In this document: piece after piece, positions 39,410 through 50,549 of the stretch
Layout: each line of letters begins with the position of its first letter
How positions within the stretch are numbered: position 1 is the stretch's first letter
NCBI GenBank assembly: GCA_963750295.1
Contig: CAVVPY010000001.1
Location: 62,001-126,000 of the forward strand
DNA: 64,000 bases
DNA from: CAVVPY01 sp963750295
GTDB taxonomy: Bacteria > Actinomycetota > Actinomycetes > Mycobacteriales > Jatrophihabitantaceae
Direction: 5' to 3'
Made by a program: the position numbers and the translations under genes
Notes under the pieces: generated by a model
What the model was told of the DNA's origin: nothing
Seen by the model: only the letters and a program-made list of their open reading frames with translations
Databases searched by the model: none

Positions 39410-41443
39410 TCAGAGTGCGGGGACCGACGCGGTGCCACTTTCCCGGGTAGGCAGGCTGAGGGTGGGCGGGCCGAAGGTGATGCTGCTGGGCTCGTTCTCC
39501 GGCCGCAGGGTCGGCGAGTCGTCCTGGGTGAGGTCGAACCTGATCCGGTCCCCCGTCCGGAAAATCCAGTGGTTGCCGTAGAGGGGCAGCCGCAGCGTGC
39601 CGGTGAGGGCGTCATAGCCGGGCGGATCGATCCGGTACGTGCCTCGGGTGACCAGCACCGCCGGGCCGCCGCCGGCTGGCACGTCCCACACCCGGGCGTT
39701 CAGCGTCGCGGACAGTCCACCGGCGAGTGCGTAGGGAACCTGCACTGACCCGAGCCCGACGTAACTGGCCGAGCGCGCCAACGGGGTCGAGATCGCGGTG
39801 TAGCGGCCCGGCCAGGTCGGCGTCGTCGACGTCCGGCAGTTCGGGACCGGTGCGACCGCAGACGGCAGCCGGCTGGGGACGACCGCGTCGGTACCGACGC
39901 CGTCCGGGTCAGCGGCGGCAAGCGGGTTGACCGTGGAGCCCGCCGGACCGGTCACCGTCAACGTGCCCTTGGCCAGCGCCTCGGGCGTGTCGGCGGTGAC
40001 GCGCTGCGGTGCGCCGGTGTCGCCGGGGCACTGCGTGGCCTCGCTCGACACGACGGTGTGCTTGCGGTGGCTGCGCTTGATCTGGTCGGCGAGGAAGTCG
40101 TTTGCCGCCCCGTTGAGCCACTGCCAGGTGGCGGGCTTGTTCTGGGCGCGCGAGTGACCGACGTCGGCAACGCTGACAGCGACCGGCCACTCGGGGTCGA
40201 GGGTTTTGAGGTACTTGAACATCCGGAACGACTCGATCGCCTCGAACAGATCATCGGTCCAGCCCTGGATCGCGAACACCGCCGTCTCGTGACCGGCTTG
40301 CTGCTGTACGCGCCAACCGGGCTGGTAGTAAGCCGAGTGGCAGTCGCTGAAATCCTGGCGGATCTGTGCCAGTACCGGATCGTCCACTCCTGCCACGGAG
40401 TACGGCTCGCCGCTCGACACCCGGCCCAGCCAACTGCTGTACGTCTCGGGCAGCGCGCAGGGCGCGGGCTTGACCGGGGTGGGCGCCGATCCCTCTTCGA
40501 AGGTGCCCGTGGTGGTGCCGAGGGCGTACAGCCCGGCGATGTAGCTCTGCTTGGCGGTGCCGATCGGGTTGCCGACACCGTGTGCCGCGGGCGCGCCCTG
40601 GGACGAGGAGTAGATCGGGTCGCCGGGCAGGAACCCGGCGTGGCCGTTCGGGACGAGTGAGTAGGCCAGATCGGTCCACCCGTACTTGGGCACGGCGACC
40701 TGGACCTGCAGCACGGGCAGCGCCGGGTCGACGGTGTGCGGGAAGGTCCAGTTCGGGTCGGCGGCCTGCAGCCAACTCTCACCCCCGCCGTACGAGCCGC
40801 CCGACACGGCGACCTGGTCCGGGTTCAGGTCGGGGAAGGCGGCGGCGGTCAGGGCAGCCAGGTACTGGCTGTCGCGGATCTCGACCTCGGTGTTCTTGAC
40901 GCGAATCGTGCCGCTGGGTGCGCAGTCCGAGCCGGCCGGCGATTGACCGGACGGGACGGTCGGCGGGTGACAGGTCGGGTCGGTCCCGGCCGGTGTGTTC
41001 GGCTCGTCGGAGCGGGTCGCTCCCTGATCGGTGAAGCCGCGGGCGGTGTAGGTGAGCACGTAGTAGCCGTGCCGGGCGAACCAGTGGTTGTTCCAGTGGT
41101 ACTTGTCGGCGCCATCGCCCTCGTCGGTCGTGGACTCCCACTCGTGCTTGTTGTTGCCGAAGCCGTGGAACATCACCATCAGCGGGTGCTTCGACCCGGT
41201 GTGGGCGGCAGGCACCGTCACGTCCACATCGAGCGGGGCGCCATCGAAACTGTGCACCTCGCCCGAACAGATCGTGTCGCCGCCTGGATAGCTCGCGCAC
41301 GGCAGGTTCAGCGGTGCGGCCGCTGCCGTCAAAGCTGGTCCGGCCGAGCCGACCGACGCGGCGGCGGCCGACAGGCCGACGAGCGCGCCTGAGACCACGG
41401 TGAGAACGACAATCGCGGCGGTGAACCGTGGAACTCTGGACAC
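39410..41443 (-). CDS. secreted CocE/NonD-family hydrolase (X-Pro dipeptidyl-peptidase-like)
   Basis: A 677-residue exported serine hydrolase. The signal peptide covers about 1-42. The alpha/beta core shows VMFHGFGNNKHEW (about 88-100), the nucleophile elbow SGGSYGGGE (about 217-225), a catalytic Asp region near 400 and His in DVGHSRAQN (about 428-436). The last ~200 residues form the jelly-roll domain usual in S15/CocE proteins. Substrates in the family are acyl esters or proline peptides. GTG 41443 follows GGAGG. It looks monocistronic, with a hairpin after the stop. Confidence 0.85.
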   Translation of the reverse strand: MSRVPRFTAAIVVLTVVSGALVGLSAAAASVGSAGPALTAAAAPLNLPCASYPGGDTICSGEVHSFDGAPLDVDVTVPAAHTGSKHPLMVMFHGFGNNKHEWESTTDEGDGADKYHWNNHWFARHGYYVLTYTARGFTDQGATRSDEPNTPAGTDPTCHPPTVPSGQSPAGSDCAPSGTIRVKNTEVEIRDSQYLAALTAAAFPDLNPDQVAVSGGSYGGGESWLQAADPNWTFPHTVDPALPVLQVQVAVPKYGWTDLAYSLVPNGHAGFLPGDPIYSSSQGAPAAHGVGNPIGTAKQSYIAGLYALGTTTGTFEEGSAPTPVKPAPCALPETYSSWLGRVSSGEPYSVAGVDDPVLAQIRQDFSDCHSAYYQPGWRVQQQAGHETAVFAIQGWTDDLFEAIESFRMFKYLKTLDPEWPVAVSVADVGHSRAQNKPATWQWLNGAANDFLADQIKRSHRKHTVVSSEATQCPGDTGAPQRVTADTPEALAKGTLTVTGPAGSTVNPLAAADPDGVGTDAVVPSRLPSAVAPVPNCRTSTTPTWPGRYTAISTPLARSASYVGLGSVQVPYALAGGLSATLNARVWDVPAGGGPAVLVTRGTYRIDPPGYDALTGTLRLPLYGNHWIFRTGDRIRFDLTQDDSPTLRPENEPSSITFGPPTLSLPTRESGTASVPAL

Positions 41444-41506
41444 GCTGAATCCTCCGCTATCAGCCCCGACGCGAGGACGCTACCCAATCTCGGGCCGCGC
41501 AACACG

Positions 41507-43303
41507 TCAAGACGTCAGTCGGCCGGGCAGCACCTCCGGGCCGCGAGCACGGGGCCGGCGCAGGCGACGAGTCGGGCGCAGGTGCGCTTCGCGGTGGTGT
41601 TCCTCGGACAGATCGTGCAGGCGGGCCTTGAGCAGATCTGCGAGGCGGATGACGCCCAGCACCCGTCCGGGATCGCCGCGGTCCACGACGGGCGCTCGCG
41701 TGATGGCGTGCTCGGCGAAGACGTTCGCTATGTGGCGCAGGGTGTCGTCGTGATGCACAGCCACCGGGTCGCGCACGAGCACGTCGGCGACGGTAAGGCC
41801 TGTGTCCGCGGCGAGCGTCAGCGCGGACGAGGTCACGATGCCTGCCAGGTGATCCGCGTGATCGAGCACGGGGTACAGCCGTTGGTCCGGCGCGGGTTCG
41901 GCCACGGCTGAGTCCATGTCGAAGCAGGCGAAGTCAGTGAGCATCACCTCGTCGGCGAAGAACGTATCGAGCGGGTCGGTCGAGTACTCGCGAGTGAGGT
42001 GTAGCCCGCGGCGCGCGATCTTCTCGGTGAGGACGGATCGTTTGAGGACGAGGGCCGAGATGGCGTACGCGCTGGTGGACGCGATCAGCAGGGGCAGCAC
42101 CACGGTCCAGGCGTGTGTGAGTTCGAGGGTGAACACCACGCCGGTAAGCGGTGAGCGCATCACGCCGCCCACGACGGCAGCTAGCCCCATCATCGCCCAG
42201 AACCCGGGAAACACCGCTGGCAGTACATACCCTTCGAGCGCGCCGAGCGCACCACCGATCATGAAGACCGGCGCGAGCACACCGCCGGACGTGCCAGAAC
42301 CCAGTGACACCGACCAGATCACCGTCTTCACCAATAGGATCCCCACGATCAACGAGAACCCGGCGCGTCCGATGAGTAGTTGGTCGATGACGTCGTAACC
42401 CACGCCGAGAGCCCGCGGTTCGACAAGACCGCCGAGCCCGATGACGAGCCCACCGATCGCAGGCCACCACATCCAGTGGAAGGGCAACCGGTTGAAAGCA
42501 TCTTCGGCGAGATAGACCAGGTACGTCGCCGCGACCGCAAGCAGGCCACCGGTGATGCCGGCAATCAGGCACAGCGCCTCGGCCGAGGCGCTCAGGTGCA
42601 CGCCGGAGGTCGACACCGCGAACAGCGCACCAGAGCCGAGCAGCGGTACGCGAACGACGGTCGCGACGGCCACCGCTGCGACGACCGGCACGAAACTGCG
42701 CGGTCGCCACTCGAACAGCAGCAACTCGACGGCGAGCAGCACCGCCGCAAGTGGCGAGTTGAAGGTAGCGGCCATCCCACCAGCGGCTCCGGCGACCAGC
42801 AAGGTCTTGCGCTCGTCGGCGCTGAGCCGGAACAACTGCGCCATCATCGAGCCGACTGCACCGCCGGTCATGATGATCGGTCCTTCGGCGCCGAACGGGC
42901 CGCCGGTGCCGATGCTGATCGCAGCCGAAATCGGCTTGAGCACCGCGACCCTCGGCGCCACCTTGCTGCCGCCGGTGAGAATCGCCTCGATCGCCTCGGG
43001 CATGCCGTGGCCGCGGATCTTCTCAGATCCGAAGCGGGCCAGTGCGCCCACGAGCAGTCCGCCTAGGACCGGTGCGAGCACGGTGAGCGCGGTCGGCTGG
43101 TGGTGCGAGTCGGGGGCAACGAGCCGGGTGTCCCAGCGCTGGTAGAAGACCGCATTGGTAATCGCGCCGATCAGGCGCAGCAGAATCCAGGCCGCCCCGG
43201 CTGCTGCTGCGCCGATCGGCAGCGCCCAGCCGGTGATCGCCAACATCCGGCGATCGACCGTGAAGTCGCCCAGGTGCTCTGCCCTGCGGTGTGCGGTGGT
43301 CAT
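41507..43303 (-). CDS. ClC-family chloride/proton antiporter with C-terminal CBS pair
   Basis: A 598-residue membrane protein: the ClC core (about 20-430, 14-18 helices) and two cytoplasmic CBS domains (about 450-570). The selectivity motifs are GHGMPEAIEA (about 100), GPFGAEGPI (about 133-141, with the gating Glu) and GSGTSGGVLAP (about 340). The internal proton Glu, aligned with E203 of E. coli ClC-ec1, is present in FEWRPRSF, so it is more likely a 2Cl-/H+ antiporter than a channel. ATG 43303 has GAGG seven bases upstream. CBS pairs bind adenine nucleotides, suggesting energy-state control. Confidence 0.9.
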   Translation of the reverse strand: MTTAHRRAEHLGDFTVDRRMLAITGWALPIGAAAAGAAWILLRLIGAITNAVFYQRWDTRLVAPDSHHQPTALTVLAPVLGGLLVGALARFGSEKIRGHGMPEAIEAILTGGSKVAPRVAVLKPISAAISIGTGGPFGAEGPIIMTGGAVGSMMAQLFRLSADERKTLLVAGAAGGMAATFNSPLAAVLLAVELLLFEWRPRSFVPVVAAVAVATVVRVPLLGSGALFAVSTSGVHLSASAEALCLIAGITGGLLAVAATYLVYLAEDAFNRLPFHWMWWPAIGGLVIGLGGLVEPRALGVGYDVIDQLLIGRAGFSLIVGILLVKTVIWSVSLGSGTSGGVLAPVFMIGGALGALEGYVLPAVFPGFWAMMGLAAVVGGVMRSPLTGVVFTLELTHAWTVVLPLLIASTSAYAISALVLKRSVLTEKIARRGLHLTREYSTDPLDTFFADEVMLTDFACFDMDSAVAEPAPDQRLYPVLDHADHLAGIVTSSALTLAADTGLTVADVLVRDPVAVHHDDTLRHIANVFAEHAITRAPVVDRGDPGRVLGVIRLADLLKARLHDLSEEHHREAHLRPTRRLRRPRARGPEVLPGRLTS

Positions 43304-43368
43304 TGTGATCCTCAGGTCAGACGGGAACGGCGGCGAAACTGCCGCCATGCTACGCGATCAGTCGTGAA

Positions 43369-43381
43369 ACGATATAATCGT
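43369..43381. promoter_or_regulatory. TATAAT box inside a palindrome upstream of the zinc-ribbon gene
   Basis: ACGAT-ATA-ATCGT is a perfect 13-base palindrome that contains TATAAT (43373-43378), 46 bases before the ATG at 43425. No good -35 is visible at 17-18 bases. The palindrome could be an operator overlapping a promoter. Confidence 0.4.
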
Positions 43382-43424
43382 GCTAGGATAGAGAAACAGT
43401 TCGTCGGGGGAGGAGGGCCGGGCC

Positions 43425-43706
43425 ATGCCTGTCGAGGTGATCACGGCCGTAGTGGTGTTCGCGCTCGTGGTGGTGACCACAGTTGCTGCGTTGGTGGGCG
43501 TCGGGGGAATGCTCGGTCTGATCCGGTTGGCCCGCTGCCCGCAGTGCGGTCACCTGACCGTGAGCGCTGCGGCGGCGCCACCGGCCGCATGCCCGCATTG
43601 CCGGCACGAATGGCGCACTGACGCGTTGCCTCACCCGCTGCGGAGTCTGCACAACGCCGTCACGCTGCACCGGATCGGGCACGGCCCGTCCGGGCCCCGC
43701 AGCTAG
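43425..43706 (+). CDS. small membrane protein with a zinc-ribbon
   Basis: A 93-residue protein: one N-terminal membrane helix (about 5-33) and a cytoplasmic rubredoxin-like zinc-ribbon of two Cys pairs, CPQC (about 38-41) and CPHC (about 56-59), followed by a basic tail. The strong GGAGGAGGG ribosome site and a TATAAT box upstream support it. It is divergent from the ClC transporter gene and convergent with a MarR gene. I do not recognise a named family, and no function can be assigned beyond metal binding at the membrane. Confidence 0.7.
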   Translation: MPVEVITAVVVFALVVVTTVAALVGVGGMLGLIRLARCPQCGHLTVSAAAAPPAACPHCRHEWRTDALPHPLRSLHNAVTLHRIGHGPSGPRS

Positions 43707-43755
43707 GAGGCAGCCCGCAGCTACCAGTCAGCTAGAGCTAGCCTTGAGCTAGGAG
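43700..43755. repeat. short CTAG-rich degenerate repeats in a convergent gap
   Basis: Between the zinc-ribbon gene and the convergent MarR gene, a ~15-base unit of the form (G/C)AGCTA(G/C)(G/C)AG(G/T)CAG recurs about three times, with GAGCTAG also repeated. CTAG is rare in high-GC actinobacterial DNA, so the cluster stands out. It may fold as a bidirectional terminator. Confidence 0.4.
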
Positions 43756-44208
43756 TCAGGTGCGCGCCGGCCGGGCGGCCTTCGGCTCAGTCCGGCCGTC
43801 GACGCCGGCCCGGTCGTCGTCCCACGGACCTGACAGTTGCGGCCGCAGCCGGGCTAGCTCTTCGAGGTGAGTGGCCGACAGTGTGTCCAGTCGGCGGGCG
43901 CCGAGCTTGGTTAAGCGCAAGCGGACCAACCGGTGGTCGTCCGCCGCCCTGGTCCGGACGACGAGTTTGGCGGCCTCGGCCCGATCCACCAGACCGACCG
44001 CGCTGTGGTGCTGGAGCAGCAGGTAATTCGCGACGTCGCTGATGGTCGGGCCGGCCGGGTCCGGATGGCCGCGAACGGCCAACATGAGCTGGTGCTGCGC
44101 CGGAGTGAGGCCGGCAGCCCGGGCCTGCTGTGCGCTCCAGTGCTCGAACCGGCGCAGGCCGGTGCGCAGCGCGAGCAACTTGGCATACGCGTCGTCAGGG
44201 AGCGTCAC
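43756..44208 (-). CDS. MarR-family transcriptional regulator
   Basis: About 150 residues. The winged helix-turn-helix runs about 48-90 (TISDVANYLLLQHHSAVGLVDRAE), with the wing at about 95-105 (RTRAADDHRLVRLRLT), and the C-terminal dimerisation helix ends in a basic, low-complexity tail. The start is uncertain: GTG 44208 is used because homology begins soon after, but there is no ribosome site and the frame is open to a TTG at 44265. It is divergent from the TPP-GMC operon that starts at 44340 and may regulate it. Confidence 0.8.
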   Translation of the reverse strand: MTLPDDAYAKLLALRTGLRRFEHWSAQQARAAGLTPAQHQLMLAVRGHPDPAGPTISDVANYLLLQHHSAVGLVDRAEAAKLVVRTRAADDHRLVRLRLTKLGARRLDTLSATHLEELARLRPQLSGPWDDDRAGVDGRTEPKAARPART

Positions 44209-44339
44209 CGTCCGAACACTAGCATCGCGCCGCGATATAAGGGGGCGCTTTGCATGCCGCTGCAATGGTTTCAGACAGCAAACGTTGCGGGTATAGCCGA
44301 GGCGAGGGGCAGTGAGGCTCCACGAAGGGAAGCATCGAG

Positions 44340-46136
44340 ATGGGTCAGACCGTCGCCGACGTCCTGTTGGCCCGACTACGCGAGTGGAACGTCAAGCAGG
44401 TCTTTGCCTTTCCTGGCGACGGCATCAACGGCCTGCTCGCCGCCTGGGACCGCGCCGACAATGACCCGCAGTTCGTCCAGGCTAGGCACGAAGAGATGGC
44501 TGCCTTTGAGGCAGTCGGGTACGCGAAGTTCGCCGGCAAGGTCGGAGTGTGCGCCGCAACCAGTGGTCCCGGCGCGATCCACCTGCTCAACGGACTCTAT
44601 GACGCCAAGCTCGATCACGTCCCGGTCGTGGCGATCGTCGGGCAGACCGAACGGTCGGCGATGGGCGGCTCGTACCAGCAAGAGGTCGACCTGCTCAGCT
44701 TGTTCAAGGACGTGTGCAGCGACTACATACAGATGTGCACCGTCCCCCAGCAACTGCCCAACCTGATCGACCGCGCCATCAGGGTCGCGGTGAGCGAGTC
44801 CGCGCCGACGTGTGTGATCATCCCGTCCGACGTGTTCGACCTCGAGTACGAGCCGCCGGCGCACGCGTTCAAGCAGGTGCCTTCGAGCCTCGGGATGTCC
44901 TCGTCGGCGGTTACCGCTGACCAGGCTGCGGTACGTCAGGCAGCCGACCTGCTCAATGCCGGAGAACGGGTCGCCCTACTGGTCGGCCAGGGCGCGCGAG
45001 GGTGCGCCAGCGAGTTGACCCAGGTCGCTGATCTGCTCGGCGCCGGTGCTGCGAAGGCATTGCTGGGCAAGGACGTCCTGTCCGACGAGTTGCCGTGGGT
45101 GACCGGCTCGATCGGCCTGCTCGGGACGGTGCCGTCCTACAAGCTGATGATGGGTTGCGACACGCTGCTGACCGTCGGTTCGAACTTCCCGTACACCCAG
45201 TTCCTGCCCGAACTCGACCGGGCCCGGGCCGTTCAGATCGATCGCTCCGGCAAGTGGATCGGCATGCGTTACCCGTACGAACTGAACCTCGTCGGCGACG
45301 CCAAGGCGACCTTGCAGGCGTTGATCCCGATGCTCGAGCGCAAGGCCGACAGGTCCTGGCGCGACGAGATCGAGCGCGAGGTCGAGTCCTGGTGGCAGAC
45401 GGCCGAGCGTCGCGCGATGATCGGCGCCGACCCGGTGAACCCGATCCGGATCTTCCACGAACTGTCCAAGCGGCTACCGGCGAACGCGATCGTGGCCTCC
45501 GACTCGGGCAGTTCGGCCAACTGGTATGCCCGGCACCTGAAGTTCCACGGCGACATCCGCGGCTCGCTGTCGGGAACGCTCGCGACGATGGGGCCAGGCG
45601 TTCCTTACGTCATCGGCGCGAAGTGGGCGCATCCGTCGCGACCGGCGATCGCACTCGTCGGTGACGGTGCGATGCAGATGAACGGAATGGCCGAACTCAT
45701 CACCGTCTCGCGCTACTGGAAGCAGTGGGACGACCCGCGACTGATCGTCGCGATCCTGCACAACAACGACCTCAACCAGGTCACCTGGGAGATGCGCGCC
45801 ATGGCCGGCGCTCCGAAGTTCGTGGAATCACAGTCGCTGCCGGATGTCGACTTCGCCGCCTTCGCCCGCAGCCTGGGCCTGGCGGGCGTCAACATCGACG
45901 CCGCGGACGAGATCGGGCCGGCCTGGGAGCAGGCGTTCGCCGCCGACCGGCCGAGCGTGCTCGACATCCGCTGTGACGCGAACGTGCCGCCGATCCCGCC
46001 GCACGCGACGTTCGCCGAGGTGAAGGCACTGGCCGGTGCAGTCCTCGACGGCGACGAAAACGCGTGGGGTCTGGCCAAGCAGGGCATCAAGCAGAAGGTG
46101 CAGCAGTACCTACCCGGGTCGCGGCGGGGGGACTGA
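44340..46136 (+). CDS. thiamine-pyrophosphate-requiring enzyme, pyruvate-oxidase-like
   Basis: A 598-residue three-domain TPP enzyme. The N-terminal domain has FPGDGINGLLAAW (about 24-36) and the catalytic Glu51 (ARHEEMAAFEAVGYAKF); the C-terminal domain has the cofactor motif GDGAMQMNGMAEL (about 441) closing with Asn-Asn-Asp near 474. The nearest characterised relatives are PoxB and other 2-oxoacid oxidases or decarboxylases. It heads an operon of five closely packed genes with two membrane or electron-transfer-type subunits, a GMC oxidoreductase and an enolase-type dehydratase. In that setting it may act on a 2-keto acid made by the dehydratase. Confidence 0.85.
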   Translation: MGQTVADVLLARLREWNVKQVFAFPGDGINGLLAAWDRADNDPQFVQARHEEMAAFEAVGYAKFAGKVGVCAATSGPGAIHLLNGLYDAKLDHVPVVAIVGQTERSAMGGSYQQEVDLLSLFKDVCSDYIQMCTVPQQLPNLIDRAIRVAVSESAPTCVIIPSDVFDLEYEPPAHAFKQVPSSLGMSSSAVTADQAAVRQAADLLNAGERVALLVGQGARGCASELTQVADLLGAGAAKALLGKDVLSDELPWVTGSIGLLGTVPSYKLMMGCDTLLTVGSNFPYTQFLPELDRARAVQIDRSGKWIGMRYPYELNLVGDAKATLQALIPMLERKADRSWRDEIEREVESWWQTAERRAMIGADPVNPIRIFHELSKRLPANAIVASDSGSSANWYARHLKFHGDIRGSLSGTLATMGPGVPYVIGAKWAHPSRPAIALVGDGAMQMNGMAELITVSRYWKQWDDPRLIVAILHNNDLNQVTWEMRAMAGAPKFVESQSLPDVDFAAFARSLGLAGVNIDAADEIGPAWEQAFAADRPSVLDIRCDANVPPIPPHATFAEVKALAGAVLDGDENAWGLAKQGIKQKVQQYLPGSRRGD

Positions 46137-46137
46137 C

Positions 46138-46602
46138 ATGTCCCGCCGAAAGGCCGACATGCCTGCGCTGCTCGGTGACGCCGTCCGCGATGTTCGCACC
46201 GGACGCTTCGAGCGGACCCTGTCCGCGTTGACCGCGGCCGGCGCCGTCATCACGACCGGTGAGATCTATCTGTCCCACGATGGGGCCAGTTTCGGCAACA
46301 AGATGATGTGGTGGCCGATCGTCGTCGTACCGACGGCGATCCCGGCCGGGGTGGCGGCGGCCTTCTCGCGCCGCGCGGCACATACCGTGCTGCCACTCGC
46401 CTCGGCGGCCATCGTCGTCAACGGCATCCAGGGCACCTACCTGCATCTGCGTGGTGTCGCGCAACGCCCGGGCGGGATCACGAGATACAACCTCGAGTCG
46501 GGCCCACCGGCGTTCGCGCCGCTGCTGGCCTCGCTCGTCGGCGGGATGGGCCTGCTCGCCGCGGTGCTCCGGCGCGAGGGCCGCGTCCACGATGAGCGCT
46601 GA
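46138..46602 (+). CDS. small integral membrane protein of the TPP-GMC operon
   Basis: A 154-residue protein with about four predicted membrane helices (around 25-45, 55-75, 80-100 and 125-145) after a charged N-terminus. ATG 46138 is one base after the stop of the TPP enzyme gene, so translation is coupled. I see no heme-ligand pair or known motif. Its place between the TPP enzyme and a gluconate-dehydrogenase-type small subunit suggests a membrane anchor or quinone-side partner for the GMC enzyme, which is inference only. Confidence 0.7.
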   Translation: MSRRKADMPALLGDAVRDVRTGRFERTLSALTAAGAVITTGEIYLSHDGASFGNKMMWWPIVVVPTAIPAGVAAAFSRRAAHTVLPLASAAIVVNGIQGTYLHLRGVAQRPGGITRYNLESGPPAFAPLLASLVGGMGLLAAVLRREGRVHDER

Positions 46603-46604
46603 CG

Positions 46605-47404
46605 GTGAGCCGTCACCCGAACGAGCGCGCGATCACCCCGCAGGGCCGCGGCCGGTTCCCCGGTTTCGACGTCCTGGCGCACACCCGGTTCTGGGACGAC
46701 GTCACCGCCGGCGTGGTCCTGGCCCGGTTGGCCCTTCCGGGTGAGTTGGCGTTCTTCACCCAGGCGGAGGTGGGCGTGGCGGCACCGTTGCTCGACCTGC
46801 TGCTCGCCCAGGACGCCGACCCGCGCGTGCCGGTGCTCGCCCTGATCGACGAACGGCTGGCCGTCGGCCAGACCGACGGCTGGCACTACGACGACCTGCC
46901 CGAGGACGCCTCCGCGTGGCGCGAGAGCCTGCGCCTGCTCGACGAGGACGCCCGCTCAGCGCACGACGGCCGCGGCTTCGCCGAACTCGTCCGCAGTGAG
47001 CAGGCGGTGCTGATTCAGGCCGTCCAGACGCTCGCTACGAACGGCGACTCGTGGCACGAATATCCCGCCAAGCACGTGTGGAGCCTGTGGACGCGCTACG
47101 CGTGCACGGCCTTCTACTCCCACCCGTGGGCATGGAACGAGATCGGGTTCCCCGGGCCGGCTTACCCGCGCGGCTACCTCAATCCTGGTGTCAACGCACT
47201 CGACAAGTGGGAGGTCGCCGACCACGTGGACGCCGATCCCACGCCGATCGACCACCGGATCGAGCAAGCGCGCCGCGAGCACGCCGACCTCGTCACGCCC
47301 AGCGAGGACGCGGACAGCGAGGACAGCGAGGACAGCGAGGACAGCGAGGACAGCGAGGACAGCGAGGACAGCGAGGACAGCGAGGACAGCGAGGACACAA
47401 GGGT

Positions 47405-47408
<4 letters not shown>
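46605..47408 (+). CDS. gluconate 2-dehydrogenase subunit 3 family protein with a (Ser-Glu-Asp)9 tail
   Basis: A 267-residue protein. The body resembles the small subunit of flavin-dependent gluconate/sorbitol dehydrogenases, including the EIGFPGPAYPRGY segment (about 184-196) that family members carry near the C-terminus. Unlike the classical subunit it has no Tat signal at the N-terminus. The last 30 residues are nine exact Ser-Glu-Asp repeats, coded by nine identical 9-bp units, giving a highly acidic tail. It immediately precedes and overlaps the GMC flavoprotein gene, its presumed partner. GTG 46605 is two bases after the upstream stop. Confidence 0.8.
47316..47396 (+). repeat. nine perfect tandem copies of a 9-bp unit (AGCGAGGAC)
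   Basis: The unit repeats nine times without a single mismatch inside the 3' end of the gluconate-dehydrogenase-type subunit gene, encoding (Ser-Glu-Asp)9. Perfect identity implies recent slippage; because the unit is a multiple of three, copy-number change would lengthen or shorten the acidic tail without breaking the frame or the overlap with the next gene. Confidence 0.95.
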
Positions 47409-49074
<1,666 letters not shown>

Positions 49075-49078
<4 letters not shown>

Positions 49079-50181
49079 CCGGTGCTCCGATCACCGGCGT
49101 CCGCACCGGCGTCCACACCTTTCCCACACCACGGCCCGAGGCGGACGGCACGCTGGAATGGGACGCCACCACCGCGGTGACGGTGACGCTCGAGGCCGGT
49201 GGCCGGACCGGACTGGGCTGGACGTACTCGAGCAGCGCGGCCGCGGCTGTGGTCCAGGACAAACTGGCCTCGGTGGTGTGCGGGCGCGATGCCTTCGACG
49301 TCACCGCGGGCCGGTCGGCAATGCTCCGCGCCTGCCGCAATTTCGGCACCCGCGGGTTGGTGATGCAGGCCGTGAGCGCGGTCGACATCGCCTGGTGGGA
49401 TCTCAAGGCCCGACTGCTCGACGTGTCGCTCGGCGCGCTGTTCGGGCGCTGCCGCACCGAGGTTCCTATCTACGGCTCGGGCGGGTTCACCACGCTCACC
49501 GATGCCGAACTGAAGGAGCAGGTCAGCTGGTGGCAGTCGGTCGGCTGCACGTCGATGAAGATTAAGATCGGCCAGTCGTGGGGCACTGCCATCGACCGCG
49601 ACCTGGCCCGGGTCGGCCACCTGAGGCAATGTGCCGGGGATTCGGCCGAGTTGATGGTCGACGCCAACGGCGGGTACACCCCCGGCCAGGCGAGAAGGGT
49701 CGGGACGGCACTGGACGAACTCGGCGTCACCTGGTTCGAGGAACCGGTGAGCAGCGACGACACCGAGACGCTCGGCAGGCTGCGCGGCGTGCTGCGCTGC
49801 GACATAGCTGCCGGTGAGTACGCCGCGGACGGCTACAACGTCAGAGCCCTGCTTCCGGTCGTCGACTGTCTGCAACTCGATGCCACGCGCTGCGGCGGCT
49901 ACACCGGTTGGCTCGAAGGGGCTGCCCTCGCCCAGTCGCAGAATCTGCAGATATCGGCGCACTGTGCGCCCGCCCTGCACGCGTGCGTGGCTTCGGCGGT
50001 GCCGAATCTGCGCCATGTCGAGTGGTTCGCCGACCATGCCAGGCTCGAGCCGCTTTTGGTGGATGGGACGCCGGACGTCCACGATGGGGCGCTGCATGCG
50101 GACGGCACCGCCCGCGGTCATGGCATGACGCTCAGCCGCCAGGCGGACGACTGGTGCACGGCAGGCGGCGTCACCGGCTGA
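49075..50181 (+). CDS. mandelate racemase/muconate lactonizing enzyme-type enolase-superfamily protein
   Basis: A 368-residue enolase-superfamily enzyme. The barrel residues are in place: KIKIG (about 162-166, general base Lys), VDANGGY (about 198-204, metal Asp), WFEEP (about 221-225, metal Glu), AGEY (about 245-248, metal Glu) and ISAHCAPALH (about 297-306, His base). That set belongs to the mandelate-racemase subgroup, which mostly dehydrates sugar acids to 2-keto-3-deoxy acids. GTG 49075 overlaps the GMC gene stop (GTGA). A dehydratase here, with a dehydrogenase and a TPP enzyme, outlines an oxidative sugar-acid pathway. Confidence 0.9.
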
Positions 50182-50549
50182 GGCAGTCCCGGCGGCCGCG
50201 AGCTGCGCAGGTAGCGCGGGGGGGTCGCGTCCGTCCTGCTGTAGTGGCCCACCTGCTCGGCCGCCAGGCCACCCGCGGTCGTCAACACCAGTGCGGTCCG
50301 GGGTCCGGTTCCACCCCAATCTGGTCACCGACCACTGTGATGGGCGGCCACCTCATGCGGTCGATGCCCGGCCGGACGATGGGGACAGTCCCGGCAAAGT
50401 ACCGCGATCCACGTGCACGATCCGGCCTGATCGGGACAATTTCTGCCTCTCAACAGGACATCGCGAGTCGCCGACAGTACGTTCCCCGCGGTGCCCTCCG
50501 TCGACACTCGGCGGACCCCGAACGGGGCGCCTGAGGGAGGAAAACGAGC
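50182..50549. other. 368-bp intergenic region without a supported gene
   Basis: I find no gene, tRNA or mobile element here. Codons on the minus strand from about 50330 to 50200 read fairly like protein in one frame but have no start, no ribosome site and no family I recognise, so it may be a gene relic or chance. The 3' end carries the strong GGGAGGAAAA ribosome site of the next gene; its promoter must lie in this gap but no clear boxes stand out. Confidence 0.5.

Noticed and set aside
47316..47396. CRISPR or other spacer-repeat array
   Set aside because: The 9-bp units are directly adjacent with no spacers and encode part of a protein.
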